A stretch of 64,000 nucleotides of DNA from Nocardia terrae (lineage in GTDB: Bacteria > Actinomycetota > Actinomycetes > Mycobacteriales > Mycobacteriaceae), in NCBI RefSeq assembly GCF_009760405.1, contig NZ_WRPP01000014.1, forward strand, positions 62,001 through 126,000, given 5' to 3'. Shown piece after piece: positions 1-8,439 of the stretch. The stretch's first letter is position 1. Each line of letters begins with the position of its first letter. The position numbers and the translations under genes are program-made. Under the pieces are notes generated by a model, which saw only the letters and a list, made by a program, of their open reading frames with translations, was not told where the DNA came from and ran no database searches.

Positions 1-883
1 ATCCGGCCAGCGAGCGGCGGAAGCCCGCGATGGTGGAAGCCCGCACGGTGTACGGGTTTTCGGGCAGGCCCAGCACCACCAGGCTGCCGTCGAGGCGCAG
101 CAGCCGCAGGTAGTCCTCGATCGGCAGATCGGCGGAGACGGTATTGATGATCAGGTCGAAGGACCCGCGCAGCTTCTTGAAGGTCTCGCGCTCGCTGGTC
201 GCGTAGTAGTGGTGCGCGCCGAAGCGGACCCCGTCCTCCTGCTTGGACAGCGAGTGGCTGAGTACGGTGACCTCCGCGCCCATGGCCGCGGCGATCTTCA
301 CGCCCACGTGCCCGAGCCCGCCCATGCCGATGATGGCGACCTTCTTGCCCGGCCCGGCGTTCCAATGCCGCAGCGGCGAGAACAGGGTGATGCCCGCGCA
401 CAGCAGCGGCGCGGCCTCGTCGAGCCCGATGCCCTCCGGAATGGACAGCACGAAGCCCTCGGTCACCACGATCTGCGTGGAGTACCCGCCGAGGGTGCGC
501 CCGCCCGCCTGCTGCTCGGCGGGCACCGGGTTGTTGTAGGTCCAGACCGCGCCGTTGAGGCAGTACTGCTGTTCCCCCGCGAGACACGGTTCGCAGTGCC
601 CGCACGAGTCGACCAGGCAGCCCACGCCCACCCGGTCGCCGACCCGGTGCCGGGTGACCTCGGAGCCGACCGCGGCCACGATGCCCGCGATCTCGTGCCC
701 GGGCACGCACGGGTAGGCGGTGCCTCGCCATTCGTTGCGGGCGGTGTGGATGTCGGAGTGGCAGATGCCCGCGTACTTCACGTCGATCAGCACGTCGTGG
801 GGCCCGAGGTCGCGACGTTCGATGGCGATCTTCTCGAAGGTGCCATCCGGGGCGGATACGGCATATGCGGCAGCTGTGGTCAT
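1..883 (-). CDS. Zinc-dependent alcohol dehydrogenase, AdhC-like (3' end outside window)
   Basis: Partial medium-chain dehydrogenase: 294 codons are visible and the C-terminus runs off the left edge. The start is the ATG at 883. Catalytic zinc ligands fit Cys41 and His63 (GHE motif at 62-64). A structural-zinc set Cys94, Cys97, Cys100, Cys108 lies in the usual lobe. A Rossmann GMGGLGHVG motif follows. The family (NADP-dependent cinnamyl/aldehyde-type ADHs such as mycobacterial AdhC) oxidises or reduces primary alcohols and aldehydes in the cytosol; the substrate cannot be read here. It is divergent from the ZIP transporter with a 106-nt gap. Family assignment is firm, exact substrate is not. 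Confidence 0.88.
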   Translation of the reverse strand, partial: MTTAAAYAVSAPDGTFEKIAIERRDLGPHDVLIDVKYAGICHSDIHTARNEWRGTAYPCVPGHEIAGIVAAVGSEVTRHRVGDRVGVGCLVDSCGHCEPCLAGEQQYCLNGAVWTYNNPVPAEQQAGGRTLGGYSTQIVVTEGFVLSIPEGIGLDEAAPLLCAGITLFSPLRHWNAGPGKKVAIIGMGGLGHVGVKIAAAMGAEVTVLSHSLSKQEDGVRFGAHHYYATSERETFKKLRGSFDLIINTVSADLPIEDYLRLLRLDGSLVVLGLPENPYTVRASTIAGFRRSLAG

Positions 884-989
884 GCACTCATGCCTACTCC
901 CGCATTCGGGCGGGCACCAACCGGGGTCGGATATATCATGCGCGGCGCGGCACGGCGATCGATCGGCAAACGGTCGGCATGCTGGCACG

Positions 990-1727
990 ATGGCGATCCT
1001 GCTGTCCCTGTTCTCGATGTGCGCCACGCTGATCGGGGGTCTGACCGCGGCCCGCATCGGTGATCGCAAGCGCTTGGTGCTGGGTCTGGCCGCGGGCGTC
1101 ATGCTCGGCGTGGTGGCCTTCGACCTGATGCCGGAATCCCTCGAGGCCGACGACCGGATCGTGCTCGGCGTCCCGGTTCCGCTGCTGGCCGCGGTAGTCG
1201 GCTTCTTCACCGTGCACATTCTCGAGCGGTCGATGGCCATTCACACCGGCTACGAGGACGAATACGCCGCCCATCAGCACGGTCACGACTTCAGTTCGCT
1301 GGGCCTGCTGGCCGCGAGCGGCCTGGTCTTCCACAGCATGCTGGACGGTCTGAGTATCGGTTTCGGCTTCCAGGCCGGCGCGGCGGTGGGCGCGGCGGTG
1401 GCCATCGCGGTCATCTGCCACGACTTCGCCGACGGCTTCAACACTTTCACCCTCACCACGCTCTACGGCAATGCCCGCAGGCGGGCCGTGGTCATGCTCG
1501 TCCTGGACGCCGTCGCCCCGGTGGTCGGCGCGGTGATCGGCACCCTGGTGAGGGTGCCGACGGAACTGGTCGGCCTCTATCTGGGCTATTTCGCGGGTTT
1601 CCTGCTCTACCTCGCCACGGCCGATATCCTGCCCGAGGCACATGCCGGCAAACCCGCCAAGGGACCGCTGCTGTGCACACTGGCCGGGGTGCTCGCCATG
1701 TTGTTCGTTGCCGCCCTGAGCCACTGA
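990..1727 (+). CDS. ZIP-family metal transporter
   Basis: Integral membrane protein of 245 residues with about eight hydrophobic segments. The two ZIP signatures are present: HSMLDG at 115-120 and HDFADG at 144-149, which in the family line the metal path. A His-rich cytoplasmic loop (HQHGH, 95-99) and DILPEAH at 212-218 support a zinc or related divalent cation substrate. The reading frame is open further upstream, but the ATG at 990 begins directly with the first membrane helix, so it was chosen. Family members import zinc, iron or manganese; the metal here is inferred as zinc-like. Confidence 0.85.
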   Translation: MAILLSLFSMCATLIGGLTAARIGDRKRLVLGLAAGVMLGVVAFDLMPESLEADDRIVLGVPVPLLAAVVGFFTVHILERSMAIHTGYEDEYAAHQHGHDFSSLGLLAASGLVFHSMLDGLSIGFGFQAGAAVGAAVAIAVICHDFADGFNTFTLTTLYGNARRRAVVMLVLDAVAPVVGAVIGTLVRVPTELVGLYLGYFAGFLLYLATADILPEAHAGKPAKGPLLCTLAGVLAMLFVAALSH

Positions 1728-1789
1728 AATACTGGTACACCAATAGATACAGCTCGAGCCGGCGGGCGAACCGCAGTCGGGAGGGGTTC

Positions 1790-2884
1790 GTGGACGACGG
1801 TAGACCTCACGGCCGGGGCCGCCGCTGGCCGGCGTTGCTGATCGCCGCGCTCCTCGGCTTCACCGGATTCCTGTGCTACCGAGGCGAACTGCCACGCTGG
1901 CCCTTCGCCGACGACTCCACCAGCGCGAGCCTCGTCGGCCCCTCGCTGCCGCCGCTGGATGTCGACCTGGTCTCGCGGGTGGCCGAGCCGTCGCTGGTGA
2001 ACATCACCGCCGCCATCCGCCCCTACGGTCTGGGCGCGGCGGGCTCGGGCATCGTGCTCACCGCCGACGGCGAGATCCTCACCAGCCATCACGTCATCAA
2101 AGGCGCTGACGCCGTGACGGTTTCGGATGTCGGCACCGGCGCGACCTACACCGCCACCGTCGCCGGATACGACTCCGGGGCCGATATCGCCCTGCTGGAT
2201 CTGACCGGTGCGGACGGGCTCCCGGTCGCCCACATCGGCAGCTCCGCGCCGCTGCACCTGGGCGACGACGTGCTGGCGATCGGCAATGCGGGCGGCACCG
2301 GCTCCCCGACCGCGGTCGGCGGCCCGATCACCAATCTGGACTCGGCCATCGTGGCCCGCAATGCGGCCGACCTGTCGCGAAAGTCGCTGCACGGCATGAT
2401 CGAGGTGGCGGCCGCGGTGGTCGCCGGGCAGTCCGGGGGCGCGCTGGTGGATCGCTTCGGCGCGGTGATCGGCGTGGTCACCGCCGCCTCGGGGGACCTG
2501 CAGAAGTCGCTGGGCAAGGGGCCCAACGGCTATGCCGTCCCGATCGACACCGCCATGAACGTGGTCCGCCAGATCCGTTCCGGCACACCGACCGACACCG
2601 TCCACATCGGCCCCACCGCGACGCTGGGCATTCTCACCTCCGACGCGCAGCCCACCGGCGCCCGCATCGACGTCGCGATCTACGGTCTGCCCGCCTACGC
2701 GGCCGGCCTGGTCGACGGCGAGACCATCACCGCCCTCGACGACCGCCCGATCACCAATTCGCAAATGCTGAAAGCCGCACTCAACGCCCATAGACCCGAC
2801 GATGTGGTGCGGCTCGAGGTCAGCGACCAGGGTGGCGTGCGCCGCACGGTGAACGTGACGCTCACCGTGGGCCCGCCCAATTAG
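1790..2884 (+). CDS. Membrane-anchored trypsin-like serine protease with PDZ domain (HtrA/PepD-like)
   Basis: 364-residue protein starting at GTG 1790 behind a GGGAGGGG ribosome site; the upstream open frame is not credible. A short cytoplasmic N-terminus is followed by one membrane helix (about 15-31). The protease domain spans about 60-265, with triad His101 (SHHVIKG), Asp132 (GADIALLDL) and Ser215 (GQSGGAL). A C-terminal PDZ-like domain covers about 270-360. HtrA-type proteases degrade or process misfolded envelope proteins outside the membrane. The stop overlaps the convergent VKOR gene by 4 nt. Substrate is unknown. Confidence 0.88.
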   Translation: MDDGRPHGRGRRWPALLIAALLGFTGFLCYRGELPRWPFADDSTSASLVGPSLPPLDVDLVSRVAEPSLVNITAAIRPYGLGAAGSGIVLTADGEILTSHHVIKGADAVTVSDVGTGATYTATVAGYDSGADIALLDLTGADGLPVAHIGSSAPLHLGDDVLAIGNAGGTGSPTAVGGPITNLDSAIVARNAADLSRKSLHGMIEVAAAVVAGQSGGALVDRFGAVIGVVTAASGDLQKSLGKGPNGYAVPIDTAMNVVRQIRSGTPTDTVHIGPTATLGILTSDAQPTGARIDVAIYGLPAYAAGLVDGETITALDDRPITNSQMLKAALNAHRPDDVVRLEVSDQGGVRRTVNVTLTVGPPN

Positions 2885-3450
2885 AACTTCGCGTTCCAGT
2901 ACGACTGGAACTGGATGTACACGATCAGGATGACCACCGCGTAGAAGATGGCGACCAGCGTCCACCGCCATTCCACCAGGACCTGCAGCAGTCCGCGGGA
3001 ACGGCCGAACAGCAGTCCGGTCACGATGGCGAACATGGCCGGCGTGATCGTCCAGACCACCATGCACCACGGGCACAGCGCGTGGATCTCGAAGGTCGCG
3101 TCCCACACCAGCCAGCCGACGGCCGCCACACCGACCAGCAGGCCCAGCCACATGCCGCCGAAGAACCAGCGCGGCAAGGAGATTCCGCACACCAGCAGGA
3201 GCGCGATGGTGACGAATACCGAGAAGCCGATCACGCCGATGATCGGATTGGGGAATCCGAACATCGACGCGGACTTGGACTCCATCACCGTCGTGCACGA
3301 GATGGTGGCGTCGATGGTGCACATCGGCTTGTAGCCCGGCTCGGTGAGCGACTTGAACTTCTCGACCAGCAGCGTCACCGACGCCGCCCAGCCGATCAAC
3401 GCACCGAGCAGCAGCGGCCAGGCCGAGCGGGGTCCGGCCGAGATCATCAC
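2881..3450 (-). CDS. Vitamin K epoxide reductase (VKOR) family protein
   Basis: About 189 residues, with four or five predicted membrane helices. Bacterial VKOR reoxidises a DsbA-like partner and passes electrons to menaquinone. Loop cysteines Cys44 and Cys52 and the active-site pair Cys126-Pro-Trp-Cys129 are present, the full set expected for a working enzyme. The start is GTG 3450 (GTGA overlap with the upstream stop) or the following ATG at 3447; either way it is translationally coupled to the DsbA-like gene. The pair forms an extracytoplasmic disulfide-forming operon. Confidence 0.92.
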   Translation of the reverse strand: MMISAGPRSAWPLLLGALIGWAASVTLLVEKFKSLTEPGYKPMCTIDATISCTTVMESKSASMFGFPNPIIGVIGFSVFVTIALLLVCGISLPRWFFGGMWLGLLVGVAAVGWLVWDATFEIHALCPWCMVVWTITPAMFAIVTGLLFGRSRGLLQVLVEWRWTLVAIFYAVVILIVYIQFQSYWNAKF

Positions 3451-4241
3451 TTGGCCGCGTTATCGATCACCGCGGTCATGCCGCCCTGGGACATGAGCGC
3501 CTGCGGATCCTGCACCTGGGTGCCGTTCACGTAGACCGTCGGGGTGGACTTCACGCCGGTGGCGAAGACCTTGTCGGTCTGGGTCTTGATCCAGCTGGTG
3601 TACTTGCCGTCCTTGATGGCCTGGGCCACGGCGGGATCGGTGTAGCCGGCGTCCTTGGCGATCTGGATGAGCTTGTCGTCGCTCATGCCGTTGCCGTTCT
3701 CCTTCGGCTGCTGCTTGTACATCTCGGCCAGCCAGCCCTGGAACTTCGCCGGATCGGCCTCGTACATGACGTAGGCGGCCGCGCCGGCGCGGGTGGAGAA
3801 CTGATTGCCGTTGGAGGCACGGTCCAGGAAGGTGATGATGTTGTATTCCACCGCGGCCTTGCCGCTCTGGACCGCCGACTTCAGCGCGTCGGCATTGGCG
3901 TTCTCGAACATATCGCACGCCGGGCACTGCATGTCGGCGACCACGCGAACGGTCACCTTCTGCTTGCCGTCGGGCGCGGGGACGGCGGTGTTGTCGATGC
4001 GGATGGCGCCGTCGGGGGTGAGGTTCGGGGGTACGAGGTTCACCTGCTCGGCGTTCCAGTGGAAGGTGTTGGCGCCCTCGGACTTGTCGTCGTTGTGCTT
4101 GCGCAGCGCCAGGGTGATGCCGATGGCGGCGATCAGTCCGACCAGGACGACGGCCACACCCACCTGGATCAAGATCTTCCGATTGCGCTCGGCCTGCGCC
4201 GCGTTCGCCAGCGGATTCTTACCCGTCGGTTTCTTGCTCAC
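3447..4241 (-). CDS. DsbA-like membrane-anchored thiol:disulfide oxidoreductase
   Basis: 264 residues. A Lys-rich cytoplasmic stretch is followed by one membrane anchor (about 23-46) and an extracytoplasmic thioredoxin fold. The redox motif is Cys106-Pro-Ala-Cys109, and a cis-proline segment (STPTVYVNG) sits near residue 230, as in DsbA/DSBA-like oxidoreductases. It should oxidise cysteines of exported proteins and be recycled by the downstream VKOR, with which it overlaps. GTG 4241 was chosen because the protein then begins MSKK just before the anchor; the frame stays open upstream without homologous content. Confidence 0.9.
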   Translation of the reverse strand: MSKKPTGKNPLANAAQAERNRKILIQVGVAVVLVGLIAAIGITLALRKHNDDKSEGANTFHWNAEQVNLVPPNLTPDGAIRIDNTAVPAPDGKQKVTVRVVADMQCPACDMFENANADALKSAVQSGKAAVEYNIITFLDRASNGNQFSTRAGAAAYVMYEADPAKFQGWLAEMYKQQPKENGNGMSDDKLIQIAKDAGYTDPAVAQAIKDGKYTSWIKTQTDKVFATGVKSTPTVYVNGTQVQDPQALMSQGGMTAVIDNAAK

Positions 4242-4402
4242 CTCTGCGCCACCACGCCTTCCCGTTGTCACGACACATGCGCGCCCATCTTCACCCGCGA
4301 ACCTGAGAGATTCCTGCATACGGGCACGCCGAGTCGCCACGAGTGTCCGGCCATGAGCGATTTTCCGTGGCTGACGGCGGATTTTCACCCGGAGGGCGTG
4401 GA

Positions 4403-5254
4403 TCACGCTCTCACGAGACGCTTTTTCTGCTCGTCGACATCGAAGTTCGCTTCCGGCCAATCCAGCTTCAGCCCCTGCAGCGCGTCGATGAGCAGTTCGG
4501 TGATGGCCAGGCGCGAGTACCACTTGGAGTCGCAGGGCAGGACGTACCAGGGCGCGTGATCGGTATTGGTCCGGTCCAGGACCGCCTGGTACGCCTCCTG
4601 ATACTGCGGCCAGAAGGCCCGCTCGTCGATGTCGTTCGGGTTGAACTTCCAGTACTTGTCCGCCCGATCCAGGCGCTGCTGCAGCCGCTTCTTCTGCTCG
4701 TCCAGCGAGACGAACATGGCCACCTTCACCACGACGGTGCCGTCGTCGACCAGCTTGCGCTCGAACCGGTTGATCTCGTCGTAGCGCTTCTCCCACACGT
4801 CCGGCGGCACCAGATCGTGCACCCGCACGACCAGCACGTCCTCGTAGTGCGAACGGTCGAAGACCCCGATCTGCCCACCCCGCGGCAGCTTCCTGCGGAT
4901 GCGCCACAGGTAGTGGTGCTTCTTCTCCTCCGGCGTCGGAACCCCGAAGGCCGCGTGGTCCACGCCCTGCGGGTCGACCGAGCCGATCACGTGCCGGACG
5001 ATGCCGCCCTTGCCGGCGGTGTCCATGCCCTGCAACACCAGCAGCACACTGCGGGTGTCACCGGAACGGCCGTTGGCGTACAGCTTCTCCTGCAGATCCG
5101 AGAGCACTCCGGCGCGCTCGGCGAGCAGCGCCTCGCCGGCCTTCTTGTCGCCCTTGAAACCGGGGGTCGCGGATGTGTTCAGATCGCTCACCTTGACGCC
5201 GTCGGCGCGCAGGGCCTTGGTGACCGGTTTCGACCACGATGTCGCCTTCGCCAT
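4403..5254 (-). CDS. ppk2: Polyphosphate kinase 2 family protein
   Basis: 283 residues, typical for a single-domain PPK2. Walker A GMDTAGKGG lies at 76-84 and the lid/Walker B segment VFDRSHYEDV at 131-140, both diagnostic. PPK2 enzymes use inorganic polyphosphate to phosphorylate NDPs or NMPs, or run in reverse; the subclass (GDP- or ADP-preferring) cannot be settled from sequence alone. The ATG at 5254 gives the family N-terminus. It stands alone between the DsbA-like and EspG genes. An exopolyphosphatase (ppx) and the phosphate-sensing SenX3-RegX3 pair lie elsewhere in this window. Confidence 0.93.
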   Translation of the reverse strand: MAKATSWSKPVTKALRADGVKVSDLNTSATPGFKGDKKAGEALLAERAGVLSDLQEKLYANGRSGDTRSVLLVLQGMDTAGKGGIVRHVIGSVDPQGVDHAAFGVPTPEEKKHHYLWRIRRKLPRGGQIGVFDRSHYEDVLVVRVHDLVPPDVWEKRYDEINRFERKLVDDGTVVVKVAMFVSLDEQKKRLQQRLDRADKYWKFNPNDIDERAFWPQYQEAYQAVLDRTNTDHAPWYVLPCDSKWYSRLAITELLIDALQGLKLDWPEANFDVDEQKKRLVRA

Positions 5255-5303
5255 TCCTCATGCGTAGCACGCGACGCGGTTTCGTGCAGGCAACCGCGCC
5301 GAA

Positions 5304-6011
5304 TCAGACGCGCGCCAGCCGCACCAGCTGCGCGGCCAATTCCTCATCGGTGACCGGGGCGAGGGTCAGATCGGCGGCGGTGGTGAGCAGGTAGCGGCCG
5401 TCGCCGGAGAAATCCAGCCAGGTGCGGTGCCGGGTCGGCGGGGACAGCGGATTCGCGGGTTCGACCGTGACGGTGATGAATCCGCGTCCGTCCACCGGCT
5501 CCCGCAGTTTGCGGCGGAACCGGTCGGCCTCCTCGCCGGTGCCGGCGGCGTCCGGATAGAGCACCGCCTGCTGCGGTTCGCGCAGCGGCTCCAGCTGTCC
5601 CGGGGGCGCGGAGCCGATGACCTCCACCAGCTCGCGGCCCAATTGGTCGGCGGGACACAGGGATACGGTCACCGCGTCCGGGAGCGAGACGAGAATGCCC
5701 GCGCGCTGCTGGGCGACGGCCGCGAACGCGAGAATGCGCCGCGCCCGCGGCCCGGCCGTGCGCTCGCCGTAGAGGGTCACGGTCGTGGTGTCGGTGCGGG
5801 CGCACAGGGCCAGCGCCGCGGCCAGTTCCGGATCGGTGCGGCGCAGGAAGCGCGCCGGGGTGCCGCCCGGGGGAGTCGTCGCGAATCGCGGTGTGGGGTC
5901 GGCGTTCTCGGGCGCCGCCGGAGTGGTGTCGAGGGGATAGGGACGACGGGCCAGATCGGTTTCGCGGGTCCAGATCATCGCGAACTCGTCCGGGGTCAGG
6001 ATCCATTTCAC
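5304..6011 (-). CDS. EspG-family ESX secretion-associated chaperone
   Basis: 235 residues. The N-terminal segment (WILTPDEF...LARRPYPL, about 3-26) and the overall beta-rich make-up match EspG proteins, which hold PE/PPE or WXG100 substrates of type VII secretion in the cytosol. No PE, PPE, EsxAB or Ecc gene lies nearby, so this is an orphan copy. It starts at ATG 6011, with a run of G and A ribosome-site bases upstream. Assignment rests on recognition of the family pattern; a DNA-repair or hydrolytic role is not suggested by any motif. Confidence 0.72.
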   Translation of the reverse strand: MKWILTPDEFAMIWTRETDLARRPYPLDTTPAAPENADPTPRFATTPPGGTPARFLRRTDPELAAALALCARTDTTTVTLYGERTAGPRARRILAFAAVAQQRAGILVSLPDAVTVSLCPADQLGRELVEVIGSAPPGQLEPLREPQQAVLYPDAAGTGEEADRFRRKLREPVDGRGFITVTVEPANPLSPPTRHRTWLDFSGDGRYLLTTAADLTLAPVTDEELAAQLVRLARV

Positions 6012-6137
6012 GAGGCCGACCCCCCTTTCTTCGGTACCACCTCCGTCCCGTCCGCGACCCTACCGGAGAGATTCTGCGGGTGCTCGGTGTCGCCGGAGAG
6101 CGCAATCTGTGACGTAGCGCACGTCTATGGCAATTCG

Positions 6138-7052
6138 CTATCGAATTGGACCGGCGAAAGGCAATACGACTGTGCAGGAAACGGGTTCGGCATGCTCGGA
6201 ATCGAGCGCGTTGAGCACCACGCGCACCGCCACCGGATCCGCGGTCAGCTCGTTGTGTTCGGTGTAGTCGGTCGGGCAGAGATCCTGCAGCACCACATTG
6301 TCGACATTCGGGCCGTCCAGCAGGCCGGTGGTCCACGGCGTGGAGATCTCGTCGTAGCGGGTCACCACCGTGGTGAACCGAATATCCGGCGCGATGGCCG
6401 CATTCGCGTTCAGATCGACGGAATCCCGTGCGCCGGGCGAGAGTTCGCACGGACCGCACTGTGCGGTCAGCTGCGCGCCGACCGGAGTCGATTCGAGCAG
6501 CGGCTGCAGGGTCGCGAGGCCGCTCACCGTCGAACCGTGCAGGGGCGCGGCCAGGGCCACGTAGCGGTCGATCTTCGGGATGCCGCCCAGGTGATTCAGC
6601 ATGTAGAACGGCACCGCCCCGCCCATGGAATGACCCACCAGATCGACCTTCCCGGACCCGGTGGCGGTGCGGACCCGATCGATGAAGTCGGAGATCTGCG
6701 CGGCGCTCTGCGCGATCGGCGTGAGCGCGCCCATCATCGGTCCGAGTGCGCCGACGCCGTAAGTGGTGGTGAAGACGCAGTACCCGGCATTCGTGAGCAC
6801 CGGCGAGAGCGTGTTCCAGGAGAGGGTGTCGTTGGCGAGCCCGTGCAGCAGGACCACCGGATTCGGGTGTGCGGCAGTCGGTTTGCACGACCAGTCGTTC
6901 GCCCCGGGCGGGGCCTGCCCGGGCGCGGTGAGCTCCGCGGCCAGCCCGCCGAAGTAGCTGTAGGACGGATCCGGCTGATCGGCCGCGGCCGACGGGATGG
7001 CCAGTGCGGCGAGCAGGAACGCCAGTGTGAGACAGCGGATGGCCGATCGCAT
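6138..7052 (-). CDS. Secreted triacylglycerol lipase / esterase
   Basis: 304 residues with a Sec signal peptide (cleavage likely after about residue 24, SAAA-DQ). An alpha/beta hydrolase fold follows: oxyanion strand VVLLHGL at 66-72 and nucleophile elbow GHSMGG with Ser142. Two cysteine pairs (including Cys56 and the CGPC segment) suggest disulfides in the exported form. ATG 7052 follows a GGGGAG ribosome site and starts the signal peptide, so the longer frame to 7127 was rejected. It diverges from a TetR gene, with an 18-bp palindrome between them. It probably hydrolyses lipid esters outside the cell. Confidence 0.88.
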   Translation of the reverse strand: MRSAIRCLTLAFLLAALAIPSAAADQPDPSYSYFGGLAAELTAPGQAPPGANDWSCKPTAAHPNPVVLLHGLANDTLSWNTLSPVLTNAGYCVFTTTYGVGALGPMMGALTPIAQSAAQISDFIDRVRTATGSGKVDLVGHSMGGAVPFYMLNHLGGIPKIDRYVALAAPLHGSTVSGLATLQPLLESTPVGAQLTAQCGPCELSPGARDSVDLNANAAIAPDIRFTTVVTRYDEISTPWTTGLLDGPNVDNVVLQDLCPTDYTEHNELTADPVAVRVVLNALDSEHAEPVSCTVVLPFAGPIR

Positions 7053-7108
7053 GAGTACTCCCCGTTTTCGAGCCGATCGGCCGCCTGGCGCCCCCTGCGC
7101 GCCGGGCA

Positions 7109-7126
7109 TGACCGACCGGTCGGTCA
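7109..7126. promoter_or_regulatory. Perfect 18-bp palindrome, likely TetR operator
   Basis: TGACCGACCGGTCGGTCA reads identically on both strands. It sits in the 131-nt gap between the divergent lipase (start 7052) and TetR gene (start 7184), where it could control both. Size and symmetry are typical of TetR-family operators; the link to the adjacent regulator is inferred from position. Confidence 0.7.
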
Positions 7127-7183
7127 CAGGCTAGCGGCTGTGTAGGCTCGGGGGAAGTGCCGGTGCAGGAAAGGATTTCGCCC

Positions 7184-7747
7184 ATGCCCCGTCCCGCGGA
7201 GCCCGGACGCAACGCCCTCCTCGACGCGGGCGCCGAGATCGCCGGGCGGACCGGATTGCGCGGGCTGTCGGTGAATGCTGTCGTCGCCGCCGCGGGCATG
7301 GCGAAAGGCACCTTCTACCACCACTTTCCGGATAGACGCAGCTATGTGGTCGCGCTGCACCGCCGCTATCACGAGGAACTGGCCGCGACCATCCTCGCCG
7401 CCGTCGGCGATCGCGCGCCCGGGCGCGACCGCCTGCGGGTCGGCCTCACCGCCTACCTCGACGGCTGCCTGCGCACGCGCGGGACGAAAGCCTTTCTCGC
7501 CCAGTCTCGTACGGATACCGACCTGCTCGACGAGGTGAACGCCCGCAATCTGGCCTTCGCGCAGGTGATCGCGCCGGACCTGGCGGCGCTGGGCTGGCCC
7601 GACCCGGCGGCCGTGGCGCACCTGGTCATCGCGATGGCGGCCGAGGCCGCCCTGGCCGAACTGTATGCCGCCGCGCCGCGCCCGGATCTGCGCGCCGCCC
7701 TCACCGCGTTGATCGAACGTGATCAATCGGGCTGCGGCGCAGGGTAA
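7184..7747 (+). CDS. TetR family transcriptional regulator
   Basis: 187 residues. An N-terminal helix-turn-helix (VVAAAGMAKGTFYHHFPD, about residues 31-48) is the TetR signature, followed by an all-helical ligand/dimer domain without assigned effector. ATG 7184 has AGGAAAGGA 8 nt upstream; GTG 7157 is an in-frame alternative whose ribosome site would be too close. It is divergent from the secreted lipase and probably represses it and itself through the palindrome at 7109-7126. The 3' end overlaps the convergent TetR gene by 25 nt. Confidence 0.88.
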   Translation: MPRPAEPGRNALLDAGAEIAGRTGLRGLSVNAVVAAAGMAKGTFYHHFPDRRSYVVALHRRYHEELAATILAAVGDRAPGRDRLRVGLTAYLDGCLRTRGTKAFLAQSRTDTDLLDEVNARNLAFAQVIAPDLAALGWPDPAAVAHLVIAMAAEAALAELYAAAPRPDLRAALTALIERDQSGCGAG

Positions 7748-8358
7748 TCGGAGAGCCGGGCGATCGCGGCGTCGAAGCCGAGCGTGGTCGCCCGGGTGAT
7801 CTCGGTCCGCACGGTCTCCGGATCTTTTCCGGCGAGAATGCCTCGGCGGATCTCGGCGTGCAGAGCGCGGTCCAGGCCCGCCAGGGCCGCGGCGATCAAG
7901 CGGGGGGTCGGATCGTCCGCGGAGGCGTTCGATGCCTCCGAAAGCGCCTGTGCCAGTGCCTCTTCGGTTCGTTCGCCGATCTGTCGCAGCCGTGCTTGCA
8001 GGGCTGGGCTGTCGTCGATCAGTTTCGAGAAGGCGAGGACGGCGGGAGACAGGCCGAGGGTGGGGTCGTCGCGGCGCACCCTGTCGAGGAAGGCGCGTTG
8101 CACCGCCGCGGCCGCCGATTCCCCGTCGGCGCGTTCCCGGACCGCCTTGGCCAGCCGATCGGCGACCTCGTCCTGGCGGTCGAAGAACAGGTCTTCCTTG
8201 GTCGGGAAGTAGTTGAACGCGGTATTGACCGAGACGTTCGCGGCCCGCGCGACCTCGGCGACGGTCACCTTGTCGAACCCCTTCTCGGCGAACAGCGCCA
8301 TGGCCGCGTCGGCCAGCGCGGTCCGGGTGGCGAGCTTCTTCTCCTCGCGAAGTGCCAA
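7723..8358 (-). CDS. TetR family transcriptional regulator
   Basis: 211 residues starting with TTG at 8358, supported by AGGAGAGG a few bases upstream. The helix-turn-helix lies at about 27-50 (VTVAEVARAANVSVNTAFNY); the remainder is helical effector domain. It faces the glycoside-hydrolase-like gene at 8440 across 81 nt that contain two tandem 17-bp repeats, each with a GGTGT-N-ACACC type centre, so it probably autoregulates and controls that gene. The 3' end overlaps the neighbouring TetR gene by 25 nt. Ligand unknown. Confidence 0.88.
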   Translation of the reverse strand: MALREEKKLATRTALADAAMALFAEKGFDKVTVAEVARAANVSVNTAFNYFPTKEDLFFDRQDEVADRLAKAVRERADGESAAAAVQRAFLDRVRRDDPTLGLSPAVLAFSKLIDDSPALQARLRQIGERTEEALAQALSEASNASADDPTPRLIAAALAGLDRALHAEIRRGILAGKDPETVRTEITRATTLGFDAAIARLSDYPAPQPD

Positions 8359-8388
8359 TGGCCTCTCCTCACTGTCCGAAGCAGTATA

Positions 8389-8422
8389 GGTGTGACACTA
8401 AAATTGGTGTGACACCAAAATT
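8389..8422. promoter_or_regulatory. Two tandem 17-bp repeats, likely TetR operator pair
   Basis: Copies at 8389-8405 and 8406-8422 differ at one position (GGTGTGACAC[T/C]AAAATT). The second has a perfect GGTGT-G-ACACC dyad. Head-to-tail packing with a 17-bp period between divergent genes (TetR, start 8358; hydrolase-like, start 8440) suggests two dimers bound side by side. Confidence 0.7.
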
Positions 8423-8439
8423 ATCGGTACGGTCGGGCC

